The position numbers and the translations under genes are program-made. Positions 27,376 through 38,095 of a DNA stretch of 64,000 nucleotides are shown here, in pieces (within the stretch, counting starts at the first letter, position 1; the number at the start of each line of letters is the position of its first letter). The notes under the pieces were generated by a model. The model was not told the DNA's origin, made no database searches, and worked only from the letters and a program-made list of their open reading frames with translations. This stretch comes from Butyribacter intestini (GTDB lineage: Bacteria; Bacillota; Clostridia; Lachnospirales; Lachnospiraceae). The stretch covers positions 1,177,033 to 1,241,032 of the forward strand of contig LLKB01000005.1 of NCBI GenBank assembly GCA_001414325.1, written 5' to 3'.

Positions 27376-27915
27376 TTATTTCTTGAAAGGCATACCGAAC
27401 TGTGTTAATAATTCACGAGCCTCTTCATCAGTTTCAGCGGTAGTAACAAATATAATGTCCATACCTCTTACTTTGTCTACTTTGTCATATTCGATTTCAG
27501 GGAAGATTAACTGTTCCTTGATTCCAAGTGCATAGTTACCTCTACCATCAAATGCATTAGGGTTTACACCTCTAAAGTCACGTACACGAGGTAATGCTAA
27601 ATTTACAAGACGATCTAAGAACTCATACATCTTGTCGCCACGGAGTGTAACTTTACATCCGATAGGCATGCCTTCTCTGATTTTGAAGTTAGCAACAGAG
27701 TTTTTAGCCTTTGTTGTAACAACTTTCTGTCCGGCGATGATTTCAAGTTCAGCTACTGCTGCATCTAAAACTTTTGAATTTTCTTTTGCTTCACCAATAC
27801 CCATGTTGATAACGATCTTTGCGAGCTTTGGTACCTGCATAACATTTTTATAACCGAATTTGTCGGTCATTCCTTTAACGATCTCATTCTGATAAGTCTC
27901 TTTTAAACGAGTCAA
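27376..27915 (-). CDS. rplE: 50S ribosomal protein L5
   Basis: A 179-residue 5S rRNA-binding protein ([20 protein letters not shown]...; [16 protein letters not shown]). The length is normal. It lies between rplX and rpsN as expected. Confidence 0.98.
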   Translation of the reverse strand: MTRLKETYQNEIVKGMTDKFGYKNVMQVPKLAKIVINMGIGEAKENSKVLDAAVAELEIIAGQKVVTTKAKNSVANFKIREGMPIGCKVTLRGDKMYEFLDRLVNLALPRVRDFRGVNPNAFDGRGNYALGIKEQLIFPEIEYDKVDKVRGMDIIFVTTAETDEEARELLTQFGMPFKK

Positions 27916-27938
27916 AGCTAACTGCCTCCTTTCTGAAA

Positions 27939-28244
27939 TTAGTCGATTACTTCACCAGTTGCTTTTGCATAACGAACCTTCTTGCCATCTTCAATCTTGA
28001 ATCCGACACGTGAAGCTTTTCCATTGCTAACATACATAACATTTGATACATCAATTGCTGCATCCTGCTGTACGATACCACCCTGTGGATTTGCCTGGCT
28101 TGGCTTAGCATGTTTTGTAACCTGGTTGATGCCCTCAACAACGACTTTACCATTCTTTACAGAACTTACTTTGCCTTCTCTGCCTTTATCTTTACCAGCG
28201 ATCACTCTTACTGTATCGCCCTTTTTAATCTTGCTAGTTGCCAT
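27939..28244 (-). CDS. rplX: 50S ribosomal protein L24
   Basis: A 101-residue KOW-domain protein ([20 protein letters not shown]) that initiates 50S assembly. The ATG at 28244 is preferred; an upstream in-frame GTG is part of the ribosome site GGAGGTG. Confidence 0.97.
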   Translation of the reverse strand: MATSKIKKGDTVRVIAGKDKGREGKVSSVKNGKVVVEGINQVTKHAKPSQANPQGGIVQQDAAIDVSNVMYVSNGKASRVGFKIEDGKKVRYAKATGEVID

Positions 28245-28260
28245 TTTGTGTGACACCTCC

Positions 28261-28629
28261 TTATAACACTTCTGGTGCTAATGAAACGATTTTCATGAAC
28301 TGTTTGTCTCTTAATTCTCTAGCGACTGGTCCAAAGATACGAGTTCCTCTTGGTGTCTTGTCATCTTTGATGATTACTGCTGCATTCTCATCAAATCTGA
28401 TGTAAGAACCATCAGGACGGCGTGTACTATTTACTGTACGAACTACAACGGCTTTAACAACATCACCTTTTTTTACAACTCCGCCTGGTGTTGCATCTTT
28501 GACAGAAGCAACGATGACATCACCGATGTTGGCATATCTTCTGGTTGAACCACCCATAACTCTGATACAAAGAAGTTCTTTAGCACCTGTATTATCAGCT
28601 ACTTTAAGTCTTGATTCCTGCTGTACCAT
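28261..28629 (-). CDS. rplN: 50S ribosomal protein L14
   Basis: A 122-residue protein starting [20 protein letters not shown], ending [15 protein letters not shown] is 5 bases upstream of the ATG at 28629, and this gives the standard family length. Confidence 0.98.
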   Translation of the reverse strand: MVQQESRLKVADNTGAKELLCIRVMGGSTRRYANIGDVIVASVKDATPGGVVKKGDVVKAVVVRTVNSTRRPDGSYIRFDENAAVIIKDDKTPRGTRIFGPVARELRDKQFMKIVSLAPEVL

Positions 28630-28722
28630 GTTTACCTCCATTTTCTGCCGCATAATAATGCGGTTATCAATCACGAATATATATTAACTTGTCTTACATA
28701 CGCTCTATATAATATTGATGAA

Positions 28723-28977
28723 TTATTTAGCTCTCTCGATAACTTCAACAAGTCTCCATCTCTTATCCTTTGATAAAGGTCTTGTCTCCATTACTCTGAC
28801 TCTATCACCAATCTTGCATGTATTTTCTTCATCATGAGCCTTTAACTTGTAAGTTCTCTTGACGATCTTGTTGTAAAGTGGATGCTTTACGTTATCTACG
28901 ATTGCAACAACGATTGTCTTATCCATCTTATCGCTTACTACTTTACCTACACGAGTCTTTCTAAGATTTCTCTCCAC
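28723..28977 (-). CDS. rpsQ: 30S ribosomal protein S17
   Basis: An 84-residue OB-fold 16S-binding protein ([21 protein letters not shown]). The start is GTG, with AAAGGAGG upstream. Order rpmC-rpsQ-rplN is canonical. Confidence 0.97.
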   Translation of the reverse strand: MERNLRKTRVGKVVSDKMDKTIVVAIVDNVKHPLYNKIVKRTYKLKAHDEENTCKIGDRVRVMETRPLSKDKRWRLVEVIERAK

Positions 28978-29033
28978 GATCGTGTCCTCCTTTCAAAGTT
29001 GATTGCGTTCAACATGTTAATGAGTTATGCAAA

Positions 29034-29231
29034 TTAATTCTGTGCTGCGAGCACTGTCTTAATTCTGGCAATATTTCTCTTAACCTCTTTGATTCTACTT
29101 GTATTGTCTAACTGATTTGTTGCATTCTGGAATCTTAAATTGAAAAGTTCCTTCTTTGCAGCATCTAAATCAGCGTTTAATTCTTCAACAGATTTATTTC
29201 TTAATTCCTCTAAAAACTGCTTACTCTTCAC
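29034..29231 (-). CDS. rpmC: 50S ribosomal protein L29
   Basis: A 65-residue helical hairpin protein at the exit tunnel ([22 protein letters not shown]). The GTG at 29231 sits 8 bases after GGAGG; an earlier in-frame GTG is inside that site. It overlaps the rplP end by 11 bp. Confidence 0.95.
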   Translation of the reverse strand: MKSKQFLEELRNKSVEELNADLDAAKKELFNLRFQNATNQLDNTSRIKEVKRNIARIKTVLAAQN

Positions 29232-29658
29232 TGCCCGCACCTCCTTCTAAGTCTGCACGAGATACGATCTTACACTTAACAGGTAATTTGTGTGTTGCAA
29301 GACGTAAAGCTTCTCTGGCTACTTCTTCAGATACACCTGAAATTTCAAACATTACACGACCAGGTTTAACTACTGCTACCCAATATTCAAGAGCACCTTT
29401 ACCTTTACCCATTCGAGTTTCGGCTGGAGTCTTTGTTACCGGCTTATCTGGGAAAATCTTAATCCAAACTTTACCACCACGCTTGATGTAACGTGTCATA
29501 GCAATACGGGCTGCTTCAATCTGGTTTGACTTAATCCAAGCCGGCTCCATTGCCACAATACCGAAATCACCATTTGTGATCTTATTTCCTCTGAGCGCTT
29601 TTCCTGTCATTCTACCGCGGAACTGCTTACGATGTTTAACTCTCTTAGGCATTAACAT
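29221..29658 (-). CDS. rplP: 50S ribosomal protein L16
   Basis: A 145-residue protein ([15 protein letters not shown]...; [15 protein letters not shown]), located at the A-site tRNA elbow. It overlaps the rpsC stop codon by one base (TAATG), so it is translationally coupled. Confidence 0.98.
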   Translation of the reverse strand: MLMPKRVKHRKQFRGRMTGKALRGNKITNGDFGIVAMEPAWIKSNQIEAARIAMTRYIKRGGKVWIKIFPDKPVTKTPAETRMGKGKGALEYWVAVVKPGRVMFEISGVSEEVAREALRLATHKLPVKCKIVSRADLEGGAGSEE

Positions 29659-30326
29659 TATTTATCGCTCCCTTCCTTTTTGGCATTGTTCTTTGTTGGA
29701 AGTACTTCACCATTGTAGATCCATACCTTAACACCAACTTTACCATAAGTTGTGTCAGCCTCTGCGAAACCATAATCAATATCTGCACGCAAAGTCTGAA
29801 GTGGAATAGTACCTTCGCTGTAGAACTCTGTACGAGCCATATCAGCTCCACCAAGACGACCTGAAACAGATGCCTTGATACCCTTTGCACCAGTCTTTAA
29901 TGTTCTACCCATTGCAGACTTCATTGCACGACGGAAAGAAACACGGTTCTCTAACTGTGCAGCAATGTTCTCAGCTACTAACTGAGCGTGTTTGTCAGGG
30001 TTCTTAACATCCATGATCTTGATGTCAAGTGCTGTCTTTCTAGCAATAACTTTTGCAAGCTCTTTCTTTAATTTCTCTATTTCCTCGCCGCCCTTACCGA
30101 TTACGAAACCAGGCTTAGCTGTATGAATAATAACTCTAACTTTGTCAGTAGGTCTTTCAATCTCAATTTTTGAAATTCCGGCGCTGTATAACTTCTTCTT
30201 TACGAACTCTCTAATCTTGTAATCTTCTACAAGGTAATCTGCAAATTTCTCCTCTGCAAACCAATTAGAATCCCAGTCACTGATAACGCCGACTCTTAAA
30301 CCATGAGGATTAACTTTCTGTCCCAT
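29658..30326 (-). CDS. rpsC: 30S ribosomal protein S3
   Basis: A 222-residue protein with an N-terminal KH domain ([22 protein letters not shown]) and the C-terminal fold ([21 protein letters not shown]). It is part of the mRNA entry helicase. Normal length. Confidence 0.98.
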   Translation of the reverse strand: MGQKVNPHGLRVGVISDWDSNWFAEEKFADYLVEDYKIREFVKKKLYSAGISKIEIERPTDKVRVIIHTAKPGFVIGKGGEEIEKLKKELAKVIARKTALDIKIMDVKNPDKHAQLVAENIAAQLENRVSFRRAMKSAMGRTLKTGAKGIKASVSGRLGGADMARTEFYSEGTIPLQTLRADIDYGFAEADTTYGKVGVKVWIYNGEVLPTKNNAKKEGSDK

Positions 30327-30358
30327 TATATTCTCCTTTCATAGACCAGATGCAATTA

Positions 30359-30748
30359 TTAACGCTCGTTAAGAATAATTGTAATATGGCTCATTCTCTT
30401 TTCGATGCGGTAAGCTCTACCCTGAGCTCTTGGTCTGATTCTCTTCATTGTCGGTCCTTTATTTGCGAAACACTCTTCAATGTATAAATCAGCAGGATTC
30501 ATTCCATTGTTGTTTTCAGCATTTGCAACTGCAGACTGTAATAATTTTAAAATGATGCTTGAAGCATATCTTGGGTTGTATGTTAAAATACCGATTGCTG
30601 TCTCTACATCTTTGCCTCTGATGGCATCTAACACATAACAAGCCTTCTGTACCGATACTCTAGCGTATGATAATTTTGCTGAAGGTCTAGTGTCTTTCTG
30701 GTTCTCATTTCTCTCTCTCTTTATTTGAGATCTATGTCCCTTTGCCAT
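30359..30748 (-). CDS. rplV: 50S ribosomal protein L22
   Basis: A 129-residue protein with the exit-tunnel hairpin segment ending KRIRPRAQGRAYRI. The ATG at 30748 follows AAAGGAGG; it lengthens the core by a basic N-terminal tail (MAKGHRSQIKRERNENQ) relative to ~110-residue homologues. Mutations in the loop confer macrolide resistance in other species; the loop here looks ordinary. Confidence 0.96.
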   Translation of the reverse strand: MAKGHRSQIKRERNENQKDTRPSAKLSYARVSVQKACYVLDAIRGKDVETAIGILTYNPRYASSIILKLLQSAVANAENNNGMNPADLYIEECFANKGPTMKRIRPRAQGRAYRIEKRMSHITIILNER

Positions 30749-30824
30749 TTGATGAAGCCTCCTTTCAAGTTCTGTGAAATTGCTACGGTGGCTTGTGCCA
30801 CACATAGCATCATCAATTTATATA

Positions 30825-31097
30825 TTATCTCTTCTTTTCGTCTTTACCATGACCTCTGTAAGTTCTTGTAGAAACGAACTCGCCGAGTTTGTGTCCAACC
30901 ATATCCTCTGTAACATAAACAGGTACATGCTTTCTTCCATCATGTACTGCGAATGTCAAACCTACGAATGATGGGTAAATAGTGGAACGACGAGACCATG
31001 TCTTAATAACCTGCTTGTCACCTGATGCTACCTGAGCATCTACCTTCTTAAGAAGGCTGGCATCAGCAAAAGGTCCTTTTTTTAATGAACGTGCCAT
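30825..31097 (-). CDS. rpsS: 30S ribosomal protein S19
   Basis: A 90-residue 30S head protein ([19 protein letters not shown]...; [16 protein letters not shown]). The ATG at 31097 follows GGAGG; the in-frame ATG four codons upstream overlaps the ribosome site. Confidence 0.97.
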   Translation of the reverse strand: MARSLKKGPFADASLLKKVDAQVASGDKQVIKTWSRRSTIYPSFVGLTFAVHDGRKHVPVYVTEDMVGHKLGEFVSTRTYRGHGKDEKKR

Positions 31098-31218
31098 TGT
31101 ATCCTCCATTCTGCCGGTATAATGATCACCGGCTAATCCAATTCAACTCATGTGGCTGCCTGTTAAATAAATTATTTAGCTAAGGCTGAAGCCTTACTTC
31201 AACATTTCTCAGCATATA

Positions 31219-32064
31219 TTATTTAGTTAAGGCTTTACCATCTCTTCTTCTAACAATCATCTTATTTGACTTGTTGTTCTTCTTACGTGTCTTAAGACCA
31301 AGAGCAGGTTTACCCCAAGGAGTACATGGACCCGGACGTCCGACACTGGTCTTACCTTCACCACCACCGTGTGGATGATCGTTAGGGTTCATAACAGAAC
31401 CACGAACTGTAGGTCTGATACCCATGTTACGTTTACGTCCTGCTTTACCGATGTTTACAAGTGCATGCTCACCGTTTCCGATAACACCGATTGTTGCACG
31501 GGCACCGATAGGTACCATTCTCATTTCGCCTGAAGGAAGTCTGAGCGTTGCATACTTTCCTTCTTTAGCCATAAGCTGTGCACTGTTTCCTGCTGCACGT
31601 ACAAGCTGTCCACCCTTACCAGGCATAAGCTCGATGTTGTGAATCTGTGTACCAACTGGAATATTCTCAAGTGGGAGACAGTTTCCAACTGCGATCTCAG
31701 CATCAGCACCGTTCATAACTTTCTGTCCAACCTTAAGTCCTTCTGGAGCAAGGATGTAAGCTTTCTGTCCATCAGCATATGCGATAAGTGCAATGTTTGC
31801 TGTTCTGTTTGGATCATACTCAATACTCTTTACTGTTGCTGGAACACCATCTTTATTTCTCTTAAAATCAATGATTCTGTATTTTCTCTTTGAACCGCCA
31901 CCGCGATGTCTTACAGTAATCTTACCCTGAGCATTACGACCAGCGTTCTTCTTCAATGACACTGTGAGCGACTTCTCAGGTGCAGCCGTTGAAAGCTCTG
32001 TTCTGTCAACAACTGTCATGTGTCTTCTAGAAGGTGTATATGGGTTAAATGATTTAATTCCCAT
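31219..32064 (-). CDS. rplB: 50S ribosomal protein L2
   Basis: A 281-residue protein of the peptidyl-transferase region ([19 protein letters not shown]-terminal [19 protein letters not shown] with the conserved His). The ATG at 32064 has AAAGGAG upstream. Confidence 0.98.
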   Translation of the reverse strand: MGIKSFNPYTPSRRHMTVVDRTELSTAAPEKSLTVSLKKNAGRNAQGKITVRHRGGGSKRKYRIIDFKRNKDGVPATVKSIEYDPNRTANIALIAYADGQKAYILAPEGLKVGQKVMNGADAEIAVGNCLPLENIPVGTQIHNIELMPGKGGQLVRAAGNSAQLMAKEGKYATLRLPSGEMRMVPIGARATIGVIGNGEHALVNIGKAGRKRNMGIRPTVRGSVMNPNDHPHGGGEGKTSVGRPGPCTPWGKPALGLKTRKKNNKSNKMIVRRRDGKALTK

Positions 32065-32169
32065 GACATTTTCTCCTTTCAATACTCATTATAAAATGAT
32101 TCGCGCGATAGGTTTTCCACGCGATATTTCCGACCTCTGGATGCTTTATCTCATCTTTAGGGCTGTATC

Positions 32170-32469
32170 TTACAGACCTTCAAAGATTTCGATGTCCTTG
32201 CTATCCTCTGTCAACTTAACAATAGCTTTCTTAGACTTAGCTGTCTTTCCAACTGTTCTACCACGGCGACGTGTCTTTCCGTCTAAGTTCATTGTGTTGA
32301 CTTTAGCAACCTTTGTTCCCTCAAAAAGCTTCTCAACAGCTTCTTTAATCTGAGCCTTAGTTGCTTCTGTGTGTACAGCGAAAGTGTACTTCTTTTCTTC
32401 CATAGCTGTCATAGATTTCTCTGTGATAATAGGCTTCTGGATGATGTCATAATACTTTAAATCTGCCAT
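32170..32469 (-). CDS. rplW: 50S ribosomal protein L23
   Basis: A 99-residue exit-site protein, docking point for trigger factor and SRP ([14 protein letters not shown]...; [20 protein letters not shown]). It overlaps the rplD stop codon by one base. Confidence 0.97.
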   Translation of the reverse strand: MADLKYYDIIQKPIITEKSMTAMEEKKYTFAVHTEATKAQIKEAVEKLFEGTKVAKVNTMNLDGKTRRRGRTVGKTAKSKKAIVKLTEDSKDIEIFEGL

Positions 32470-33092
32470 TATGCGTACACCTCCTCGATTTTAGCTACAG
32501 CACTCTTTGTAAGAATAACTGTCTCATATTTCATAATGTCATATACATTGATTGCATTTACAGGAACAGTTCTTACTCCTTCAATGTTTCTTGCTGAAAC
32601 TGCAACATTTGCATTGTCCTCACCATCAAGGATTACAAGTGCTTTGTTTACTTTTAATGCATCAAGTACAGCAACCATTTTCTTTGTCTTAATCTCATCA
32701 AATTTAAGAGAATCTAATACGAAGAATTTTTCTTCATTTACTCTTGTTGTCAAAGCAGACTTAATTGCTCCTGCTTTCTCTTTCTTGTTCATCTTGAAAG
32801 AGTAATCTCTAGGAGTTGGAGCGAAAACGATTCCGCCGCCTGTCCACTGTGGAGCTCTTGTAGAACCCTGTCTTGCATGACCTGTTCCCTTCTGTCTCCA
32901 AGGCTTTCTTCCACCGCCTCTGACCTCTGAACGAGTCTTAGCTTTCTGTGTGCCCTGACGTTTATTTGCAAGCTGTAAAACAACAGCCATATGCATTAAA
33001 TGTTCATTTACTTTTGCAGCGAATACATTGTCATTTAAGTCCATCTTGCCAACTTCGCTACCTTCCATATTATAAACAGATACGTTAGCCAT
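32469..33092 (-). CDS. rplD: 50S ribosomal protein L4
   Basis: A 207-residue protein with the tunnel loop [20 protein letters not shown] and [15 protein letters not shown]. In E. coli L4 represses the S10 operon; a long leader before rpsJ here is a candidate site, but that is not established for this lineage. Confidence 0.97.
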   Translation of the reverse strand: MANVSVYNMEGSEVGKMDLNDNVFAAKVNEHLMHMAVVLQLANKRQGTQKAKTRSEVRGGGRKPWRQKGTGHARQGSTRAPQWTGGGIVFAPTPRDYSFKMNKKEKAGAIKSALTTRVNEEKFFVLDSLKFDEIKTKKMVAVLDALKVNKALVILDGEDNANVAVSARNIEGVRTVPVNAINVYDIMKYETVILTKSAVAKIEEVYA

Positions 33093-33118
33093 CTGTGTTT
33101 TCCTCCTTTCTAAAAGAA

Positions 33119-33802
33119 TTATTTAGAAGCCTTAACGCTTTCCTTTAATACTACACAAGCTTTCTTAGGTCCCGGAACAGCTCCCTTAACTAAGATTAAG
33201 TTCTGCTCTGCATCTACCTTTACGATTTCAAGGTTCTGGATAGTAACTTTTACTGAACCCATCTGACCAGGCATCTTCTTACCCTTGAATACACGGCTCG
33301 GATCTGAACAAGCTCCATTTGAACCTGCGTGTCTGTGGAACTTAGAACCATGTCCCATAGGTCCTCTGTGAAGACCATGTCTCTTGATTGCACCCTGGAA
33401 TCCTTTACCTTTTGAAGTTCCTGTTGCATCGATCTTGTCGCCTGCTTCAAAGATATCAGCTTTGATTTCCTGACCGAGTGTGTACTCTTCAGCGTTTTCA
33501 AACTTGAATTCTTTCAGATATCTCTTTCCAGAAACACCAGCCTTTGCAAAATGTCCCTGTAATGGCTTATTAACACCATGACTTCTCTTGATTTCTTTTT
33601 TACCTGAGGCATCTTTTGTGATAACTTTATCTTTCTTATCAACAAAACCTACCTGAACTGCACTGTATCCATCATTGTCAACTGTCTTTACCTGTGTTAC
33701 ATAGCAAGGACCAGCCTGAAGTACAGTGACTGGAGTTAAAACTCCGTTTTCATTAAAGATCTGTGTCATACCGACCTTTGTAGCTAAAATAGCTTTATTC
33801 AT
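33119..33802 (-). CDS. rplC: 50S ribosomal protein L3
   Basis: A 227-residue protein ([20 protein letters not shown]) with the tip loop [20 protein letters not shown] near the peptidyl-transferase centre. GGAGG lies upstream. A 209-bp gap to rpsJ carries a hairpin instead of the usual short spacer. Confidence 0.97.
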   Translation of the reverse strand: MNKAILATKVGMTQIFNENGVLTPVTVLQAGPCYVTQVKTVDNDGYSAVQVGFVDKKDKVITKDASGKKEIKRSHGVNKPLQGHFAKAGVSGKRYLKEFKFENAEEYTLGQEIKADIFEAGDKIDATGTSKGKGFQGAIKRHGLHRGPMGHGSKFHRHAGSNGACSDPSRVFKGKKMPGQMGSVKVTIQNLEIVKVDAEQNLILVKGAVPGPKKACVVLKESVKASK

Positions 33803-34011
33803 TGTTTTGCACCTCCTGTTAATCTACAGCGGATTTCAAATTCTAAAAAATTTGAAATCATCCTAGACGGTCTATAATGTGCAAGTTCGTAAACCAAAAA
33901 CTCGAACCGCATATTACGCGATTTATATATAAACCCTAAGGACTTACTCATTTCAAATAGGAATTCTTTCTTATAATATAAGAAACATTCCAAACTGAGA
34001 TATTCTCAGAA
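33803..34011 (-). other. rplC-rpsJ spacer with hairpin
   Basis: GATTTCAAATT and AAATTTGAAATC pair around CTAAA near 33832-33860. No ribosomal gene is missing here; an in-frame reading of 64 codons lacks a credible start. It may modulate expression within the S10 operon. Confidence 0.35.
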
Positions 34012-34329
34012 TTATTTTTCTTTCATTTTAAGATTGACTGCTACGCCAGAAGGAATATCCATCTTAGTAAGAGCTTCGATAGTCTTCTGTGTAGGAGCGA
34101 TAACATCAATCAGTCTCTTGTGAGTTCTCTGCTCGAACTGCTCTCTGGAATCCTTGTACTTATGAACGGCACGAAGAATTGTTACAACTTCCTTCTTTGT
34201 TGGAAGAGGTACAGGACCGCTAACCTTTGCCCCGTTTTTCTTCAATGTCTCAATAATCTTTCCAGCAGCATGATCGATCTGATTGTGGTCATACGCTTTA
34301 AGTGTAATTCTCATTACATTTGTTGCCAT
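34012..34329 (-). CDS. rpsJ: 30S ribosomal protein S10
   Basis: A 105-residue S10/NusE ([22 protein letters not shown]-terminal [15 protein letters not shown]), also part of antitermination complexes. AAAGGAGG precedes the ATG. It is the first gene of the S10-spc-alpha cluster; tuf, fus and rpsG are not upstream here. Confidence 0.98.
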   Translation of the reverse strand: MATNVMRITLKAYDHNQIDHAAGKIIETLKKNGAKVSGPVPLPTKKEVVTILRAVHKYKDSREQFEQRTHKRLIDVIAPTQKTIEALTKMDIPSGVAVNLKMKEK

Positions 34330-34627
34330 AAAAAAAGCCGCCTCCTTTTCGCACTTTTTGCAGACATACTGATCTGGCTTTTTGCCAAGTCTGCTAATTT
34401 CAGCGGAACAAGTGGTGACTGTACACTTATCCGGGTGTTTCCTGCTATGGTTTACAATTAAGCCGCAGAAAATCCCGCCTTATCTAAATATGTTTCCTAA
34501 TGTTACATATAAGATATCAAATTGTTGTACAGTGACTTGTCGCCAGTTTCCTAACTTGACATTCGCTCCACGGAAAACCTGCCATCAGGGCAGCAACCTC
34601 ACGCTTCACAGCTATCAATGTCACAGC
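34330..34627 (-). promoter_or_regulatory. ~300-nt 5' leader of the S10 operon
   Basis: Transcription from the promoter at 34635-34663 would give a leader of about 300 nt before rpsJ. It holds stems such as CTGCCCTGATGGCAG and paired G/C-rich stretches in an otherwise AT-rich spacer. A ribosomal-protein-binding autoregulatory leader is an inference. Confidence 0.4.
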
Positions 34628-34634
34628 AGTTGCT

Positions 34635-34663
34635 ATTATACACCGACTCAAAAGGTTTTGCAA
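34635..34663 (-). promoter_or_regulatory. Sigma-A promoter of the S10 operon
   Basis: On the minus strand TTGCAA (34658-34663), a 17-bp spacer, then TATAAT (34635-34640). This is a near-consensus housekeeping promoter about 300 bp before rpsJ. Confidence 0.75.
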
Positions 34664-34711
34664 GCCTTTTTTCAGTTTTTCACAACTTTTTTCATTTTTC
34701 TACAAAATGCA

Positions 34712-34742
34712 CAAAAAGCATCGTTTTTATACGATGCTTTTA
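34712..34742 (-). terminator. Terminator after spoVG
   Basis: AAAAGCATCGT and ACGATGCTTTT form a perfect 11-bp stem. On the minus strand TTTTTG follows. It isolates spoVG from the ribosomal promoter. Confidence 0.7.
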
Positions 34743-34812
34743 GCAATTTTTACCTTATACCATTTTTGTATTTTCTGATTTTACAGTATCACATACTAAC
34801 TGCTGCCGCATA

Positions 34813-35100
34813 TTATTCCTCTGCAGTTTCATTTTCCCTGATTTCTTTAACAGCTTCTTCATACTTTGCAAGTATCTCACTCTGAAGCCTGTCACGCATA
34901 TCTGAATTTATAGGATGTGCTATATCACGATATTCACCGTCTCCCGCACGTCTGCTTGGCATTGCAATAAACAGTCCTTTGTCGCCATCTATGACTTTTA
35001 TGTCATGAACAACAAATACATCATCAAACGTAACCGATACAACAGCTTTCATCTTTCCTTCTTTTGTAAGCTTTCGTACTCTTATATCTGTTATCTGCAC
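34813..35100 (-). CDS. spoVG: Septation/regulatory protein SpoVG
   Basis: A 95-residue nucleic-acid-binding regulator ([43 protein letters not shown] is the conserved core). The start is GTG with GGGGG upstream. In Bacillus it affects asymmetric septation, and in staphylococci capsule and virulence genes. Presence does not prove sporulation. Confidence 0.96.
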   Translation of the reverse strand: MQITDIRVRKLTKEGKMKAVVSVTFDDVFVVHDIKVIDGDKGLFIAMPSRRAGDGEYRDIAHPINSDMRDRLQSEILAKYEEAVKEIRENETAEE

Positions 35101-35201
35101 AGCTTAACCCCCTTTTTTCCTTTATCACCACAACACATCATGACAAACTGCCATGATGTGCTAATGCTTTATATATTCTTTTTTAAATGTATTTCTTCCT
35201 A

Positions 35202-36323
35202 TTATAGTGCATATCTTTCATTCTTTTCGATAACAATCTTTATCTGACCATTTTCTCCTACATAACTTGTATTTGCCCTGATAGTATCACGGCTCTCAAC
35301 TATGCAGTTTTCAATGTGAGTATTATCTCCTATATATACATCATTTAAAATGATGGAATTTTTGATAGTACAGTTATTTCCAACATACACCTTTTTAAAC
35401 AGAATAGAATTTTCTACCGAACCGTTTATTATACAACCGCTCGAAACAAGACTGTTCTTCACATTTGAACCGAGATTATATTTAACCGGTGGAAGATCTT
35501 CAACCTTTGAATATATATCAGGATACTGTCTAAAGAAGTAATCTCTCACATCTTTCTTAAGAAAATCCATATTTGTATTGTAATAAGAATCAACTGATGC
35601 GATATTGCTCCAATATGTATCCATCTTATAAGCATATATCTTCTTGACATTTTTATATCTTATAAGAATATCTGTTACAAAGTCATGTCTTTCTTCCTCA
35701 GCAGCTTTTTCTATAAGTTCTATAAGCTGGCGTCTTCTTATTATATATATACCCGTTGAAACCTGACGACCGTCTGTCGTGATAGGCTTCTCCTCGAAGT
35801 CAGTAACTCTGCCGTCAGCATCGGTATTTATAACACCAAATCTACTTGGATCATCTCTCTCATCAACCGTCGATGTAACTATAGTAATGTCTGCTTTTTT
35901 TGCAATATGGTATTCGAGCACTTTTGCGTAGTCCATTTTATAAACGCCATCACCTGAAGCGATTACAACATATGGTTCATGGCTTGATTTGAGAAAATCA
36001 AGGTTCTGTGCTATGGCATCGGCAGTTCCTCTGTACCAATAACTGTTTTCCGGTGTAGTCGTAGGTGTAAACACATACAGACCTCCCTGCTTTCTTCCAA
36101 AATCCCACCACTTTGATGAATTGAGATGTTCATTAAGTGATTTTGCATTGTACTGTGTAAATACAGCTACTTTCTGGATATGCGAATTGCTCATATTGCT
36201 AAGAACAAAGTCAATACTCCTGTATCCGCCGGCGATAGGCATAGCTGCCACTGCCCTTTTGTTTGATAACTCTTTCATTCTGCTGCTGTTTCCTCCAGCA
36301 AGCACGATTCCTATTGCTCTCAT
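35202..36323 (-). CDS. glgD: GlgD, ADP-glucose pyrophosphorylase regulatory subunit
   Basis: A 373-residue paralogue of GlgC with a nucleotidyltransferase N-terminal domain ([19 protein letters not shown]) and a left-handed beta-helix C-terminal domain. Several catalytic-site residues differ from GlgC, consistent with a non-catalytic partner as in other Firmicutes. It overlaps glgC by 4 bp (ATGA), so both subunits are coupled. It acts in glycogen synthesis. Confidence 0.93.
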   Translation of the reverse strand: MRAIGIVLAGGNSSRMKELSNKRAVAAMPIAGGYRSIDFVLSNMSNSHIQKVAVFTQYNAKSLNEHLNSSKWWDFGRKQGGLYVFTPTTTPENSYWYRGTADAIAQNLDFLKSSHEPYVVIASGDGVYKMDYAKVLEYHIAKKADITIVTSTVDERDDPSRFGVINTDADGRVTDFEEKPITTDGRQVSTGIYIIRRRQLIELIEKAAEEERHDFVTDILIRYKNVKKIYAYKMDTYWSNIASVDSYYNTNMDFLKKDVRDYFFRQYPDIYSKVEDLPPVKYNLGSNVKNSLVSSGCIINGSVENSILFKKVYVGNNCTIKNSIILNDVYIGDNTHIENCIVESRDTIRANTSYVGENGQIKIVIEKNERYAL

Positions 36324-37594
36324 ACCTTATCACCTGCCTTAATCAAACTTTCACCACTGTCGAGCAATCCGTTTGGATAATCGCTAAGTTCCGTCACTCC
36401 TGATATAGCCGTATTCTTTCCTACACTTACTCCATCCGGGATAACACTATCCTCACCTATAGTCGCAAGTCCGAAAGCATATATATCAGGCTTAAACTTG
36501 TTTGGTTTTTCTTCACCGACACCAATCTTGCAATTTTTTCCTATCTTTACACTTTCTGCAATTATAGCCTTGTCTATAACAGTGCCCTCATCAATATATG
36601 ATGAACTCATAATGATGGAGTCTCTTACTACAGCTCCGGGTGCAATATATACACCGGTACCTATAACAGAATTACTTACATTGCCATATATCTCTGAAGC
36701 TTCACCTATAATCGATCTGTCAATAGACGCTTCATCTGATACAAACTGCGGTGGAATCTTATCACTCTTTGTATAAATCTTCCAATACTCCTCATAAAGA
36801 TTAAATACAGGTATAAGGTCTGTAAGTTCCATGTTTGCTTCCCAGTATGCTCCGAGTGTTCCTACATCTTTCCAGTATCCGTTGTACTCATATGCAAAGA
36901 TGCGTTTTCCCTGCTCATGGCAATAAGGAATAATATGTTTTCCAAAATCACACGCCGGCTGGTCTTTAAGCTTTATGAGTGCCTCTCTTAAAACAGGCCA
37001 CGAGAATATGTAAATACCCATTGAAGCAAGATTGCTTCTCGGATGCTCAGGTTTTTCCTCAAACTCCTGAATCTTTCCGCTATCATCAGTTATCACTACA
37101 CCAAATCTGCTTGCTTCCTCAATAGGAACCGGAATCGTTGCAAGTGTAACATCAGCCTTATTTGCCTTGTGAAAATCAAGCATGACCTCATAATCCATCT
37201 TATAAATATGATCTCCGCCAAGTATAAGCACATAGTCAGGATTAAAATATTCCATGTATTTTAAATTCTGATAGATTGCATTTGCCGTTCCCGTGTACCA
37301 TTCACTGCTTGCACTCTTTTCATATGGTGGCAGTATAGACACACCACCTACATTTCTATCCAAATCCCACGGAATACCTATTCCAATATGTGTATTCAGC
37401 CTAAGTGGCTGGTACTGTGTAAGAACACCTACCGTGTCTACTCCTGAATTAATGCAGTTGCTAAGCGGAAAATCAATAATCCTGTACTTTCCTCCGAATG
37501 ACACTGCCGGTTTTGCAACATCAGCAGTGAGAACTCCAAGTCTTGAGCCCTGTCCGCCTGCCAAAAGCATCGCTATCATTTCTTTTTTAATCAC
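36320..37594 (-). CDS. glgC: Glucose-1-phosphate adenylyltransferase GlgC
   Basis: A 424-residue enzyme making ADP-glucose from glucose-1-phosphate and ATP, the first step of glycogen synthesis. It has [45 protein letters not shown] and EFEEKP. I take a GTG start with GGGG upstream. The other glg genes (synthase, branching enzyme) are not in the window. Confidence 0.96.
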   Translation of the reverse strand: MIKKEMIAMLLAGGQGSRLGVLTADVAKPAVSFGGKYRIIDFPLSNCINSGVDTVGVLTQYQPLRLNTHIGIGIPWDLDRNVGGVSILPPYEKSASSEWYTGTANAIYQNLKYMEYFNPDYVLILGGDHIYKMDYEVMLDFHKANKADVTLATIPVPIEEASRFGVVITDDSGKIQEFEEKPEHPRSNLASMGIYIFSWPVLREALIKLKDQPACDFGKHIIPYCHEQGKRIFAYEYNGYWKDVGTLGAYWEANMELTDLIPVFNLYEEYWKIYTKSDKIPPQFVSDEASIDRSIIGEASEIYGNVSNSVIGTGVYIAPGAVVRDSIIMSSSYIDEGTVIDKAIIAESVKIGKNCKIGVGEEKPNKFKPDIYAFGLATIGEDSVIPDGVSVGKNTAISGVTELSDYPNGLLDSGESLIKAGDKV

Positions 37595-37774
37595 ACTATC
37601 ACCCCTTTTATGTTTTTTCGTTTGAAATTCATATATATACAGTCACCCATTACTTGTCCACCTATAAGTTCAAGGCAATGGAATAAACCATTTATGACCT
37701 TTTACGAAATTTCATATTTCACAATTACGGATTTTTTTTGTGACAATATAGTATATTCATTCCCCGTGCAATTT

Positions 37775-37803
37775 ATTATAACACATCATGAACAAAATGT
37801 GAA
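37775..37803 (-). promoter_or_regulatory. Probable glgCD promoter
   Basis: On the minus strand TTCACA (37798-37803), a 17-bp spacer, TATAAT (37775-37780). The rest of the 500-bp divergent gap between glgC and murC (37595-38095) is very AT-rich and shows nothing else I can name. Confidence 0.55.
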
Positions 37804-38095
37804 CAAATTCGTCATTTTTTTTAAACTATTTTTTGTAATATTTAACAAATTTTTTCATAATTTACCTATTATGTATAAATATTTAGCAAAAATTTCTTTG
37901 TTGTTCCTTTAGTTCATCAGCTTTTTCTCTTTAATTCCAATTTTTAATTCGTGCATCCATAATAAGTTTTTTAATCCCTTTTAATTACAAATAATTTATA
38001 TTTTTATTACATTTTTATTTTGTAATTGTTTTTTTCCATTCATTGTTTTAATATAAGAAGAGATAACTTATAAAAACAGATAGGACGGTGGAATT

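Noticed and set aside
33799-33993. 64-codon minus-strand reading frame between rplC and rpsJ
   Set aside because: It overlaps the rplC start and its ribosome site and lacks its own; treated as spacer.
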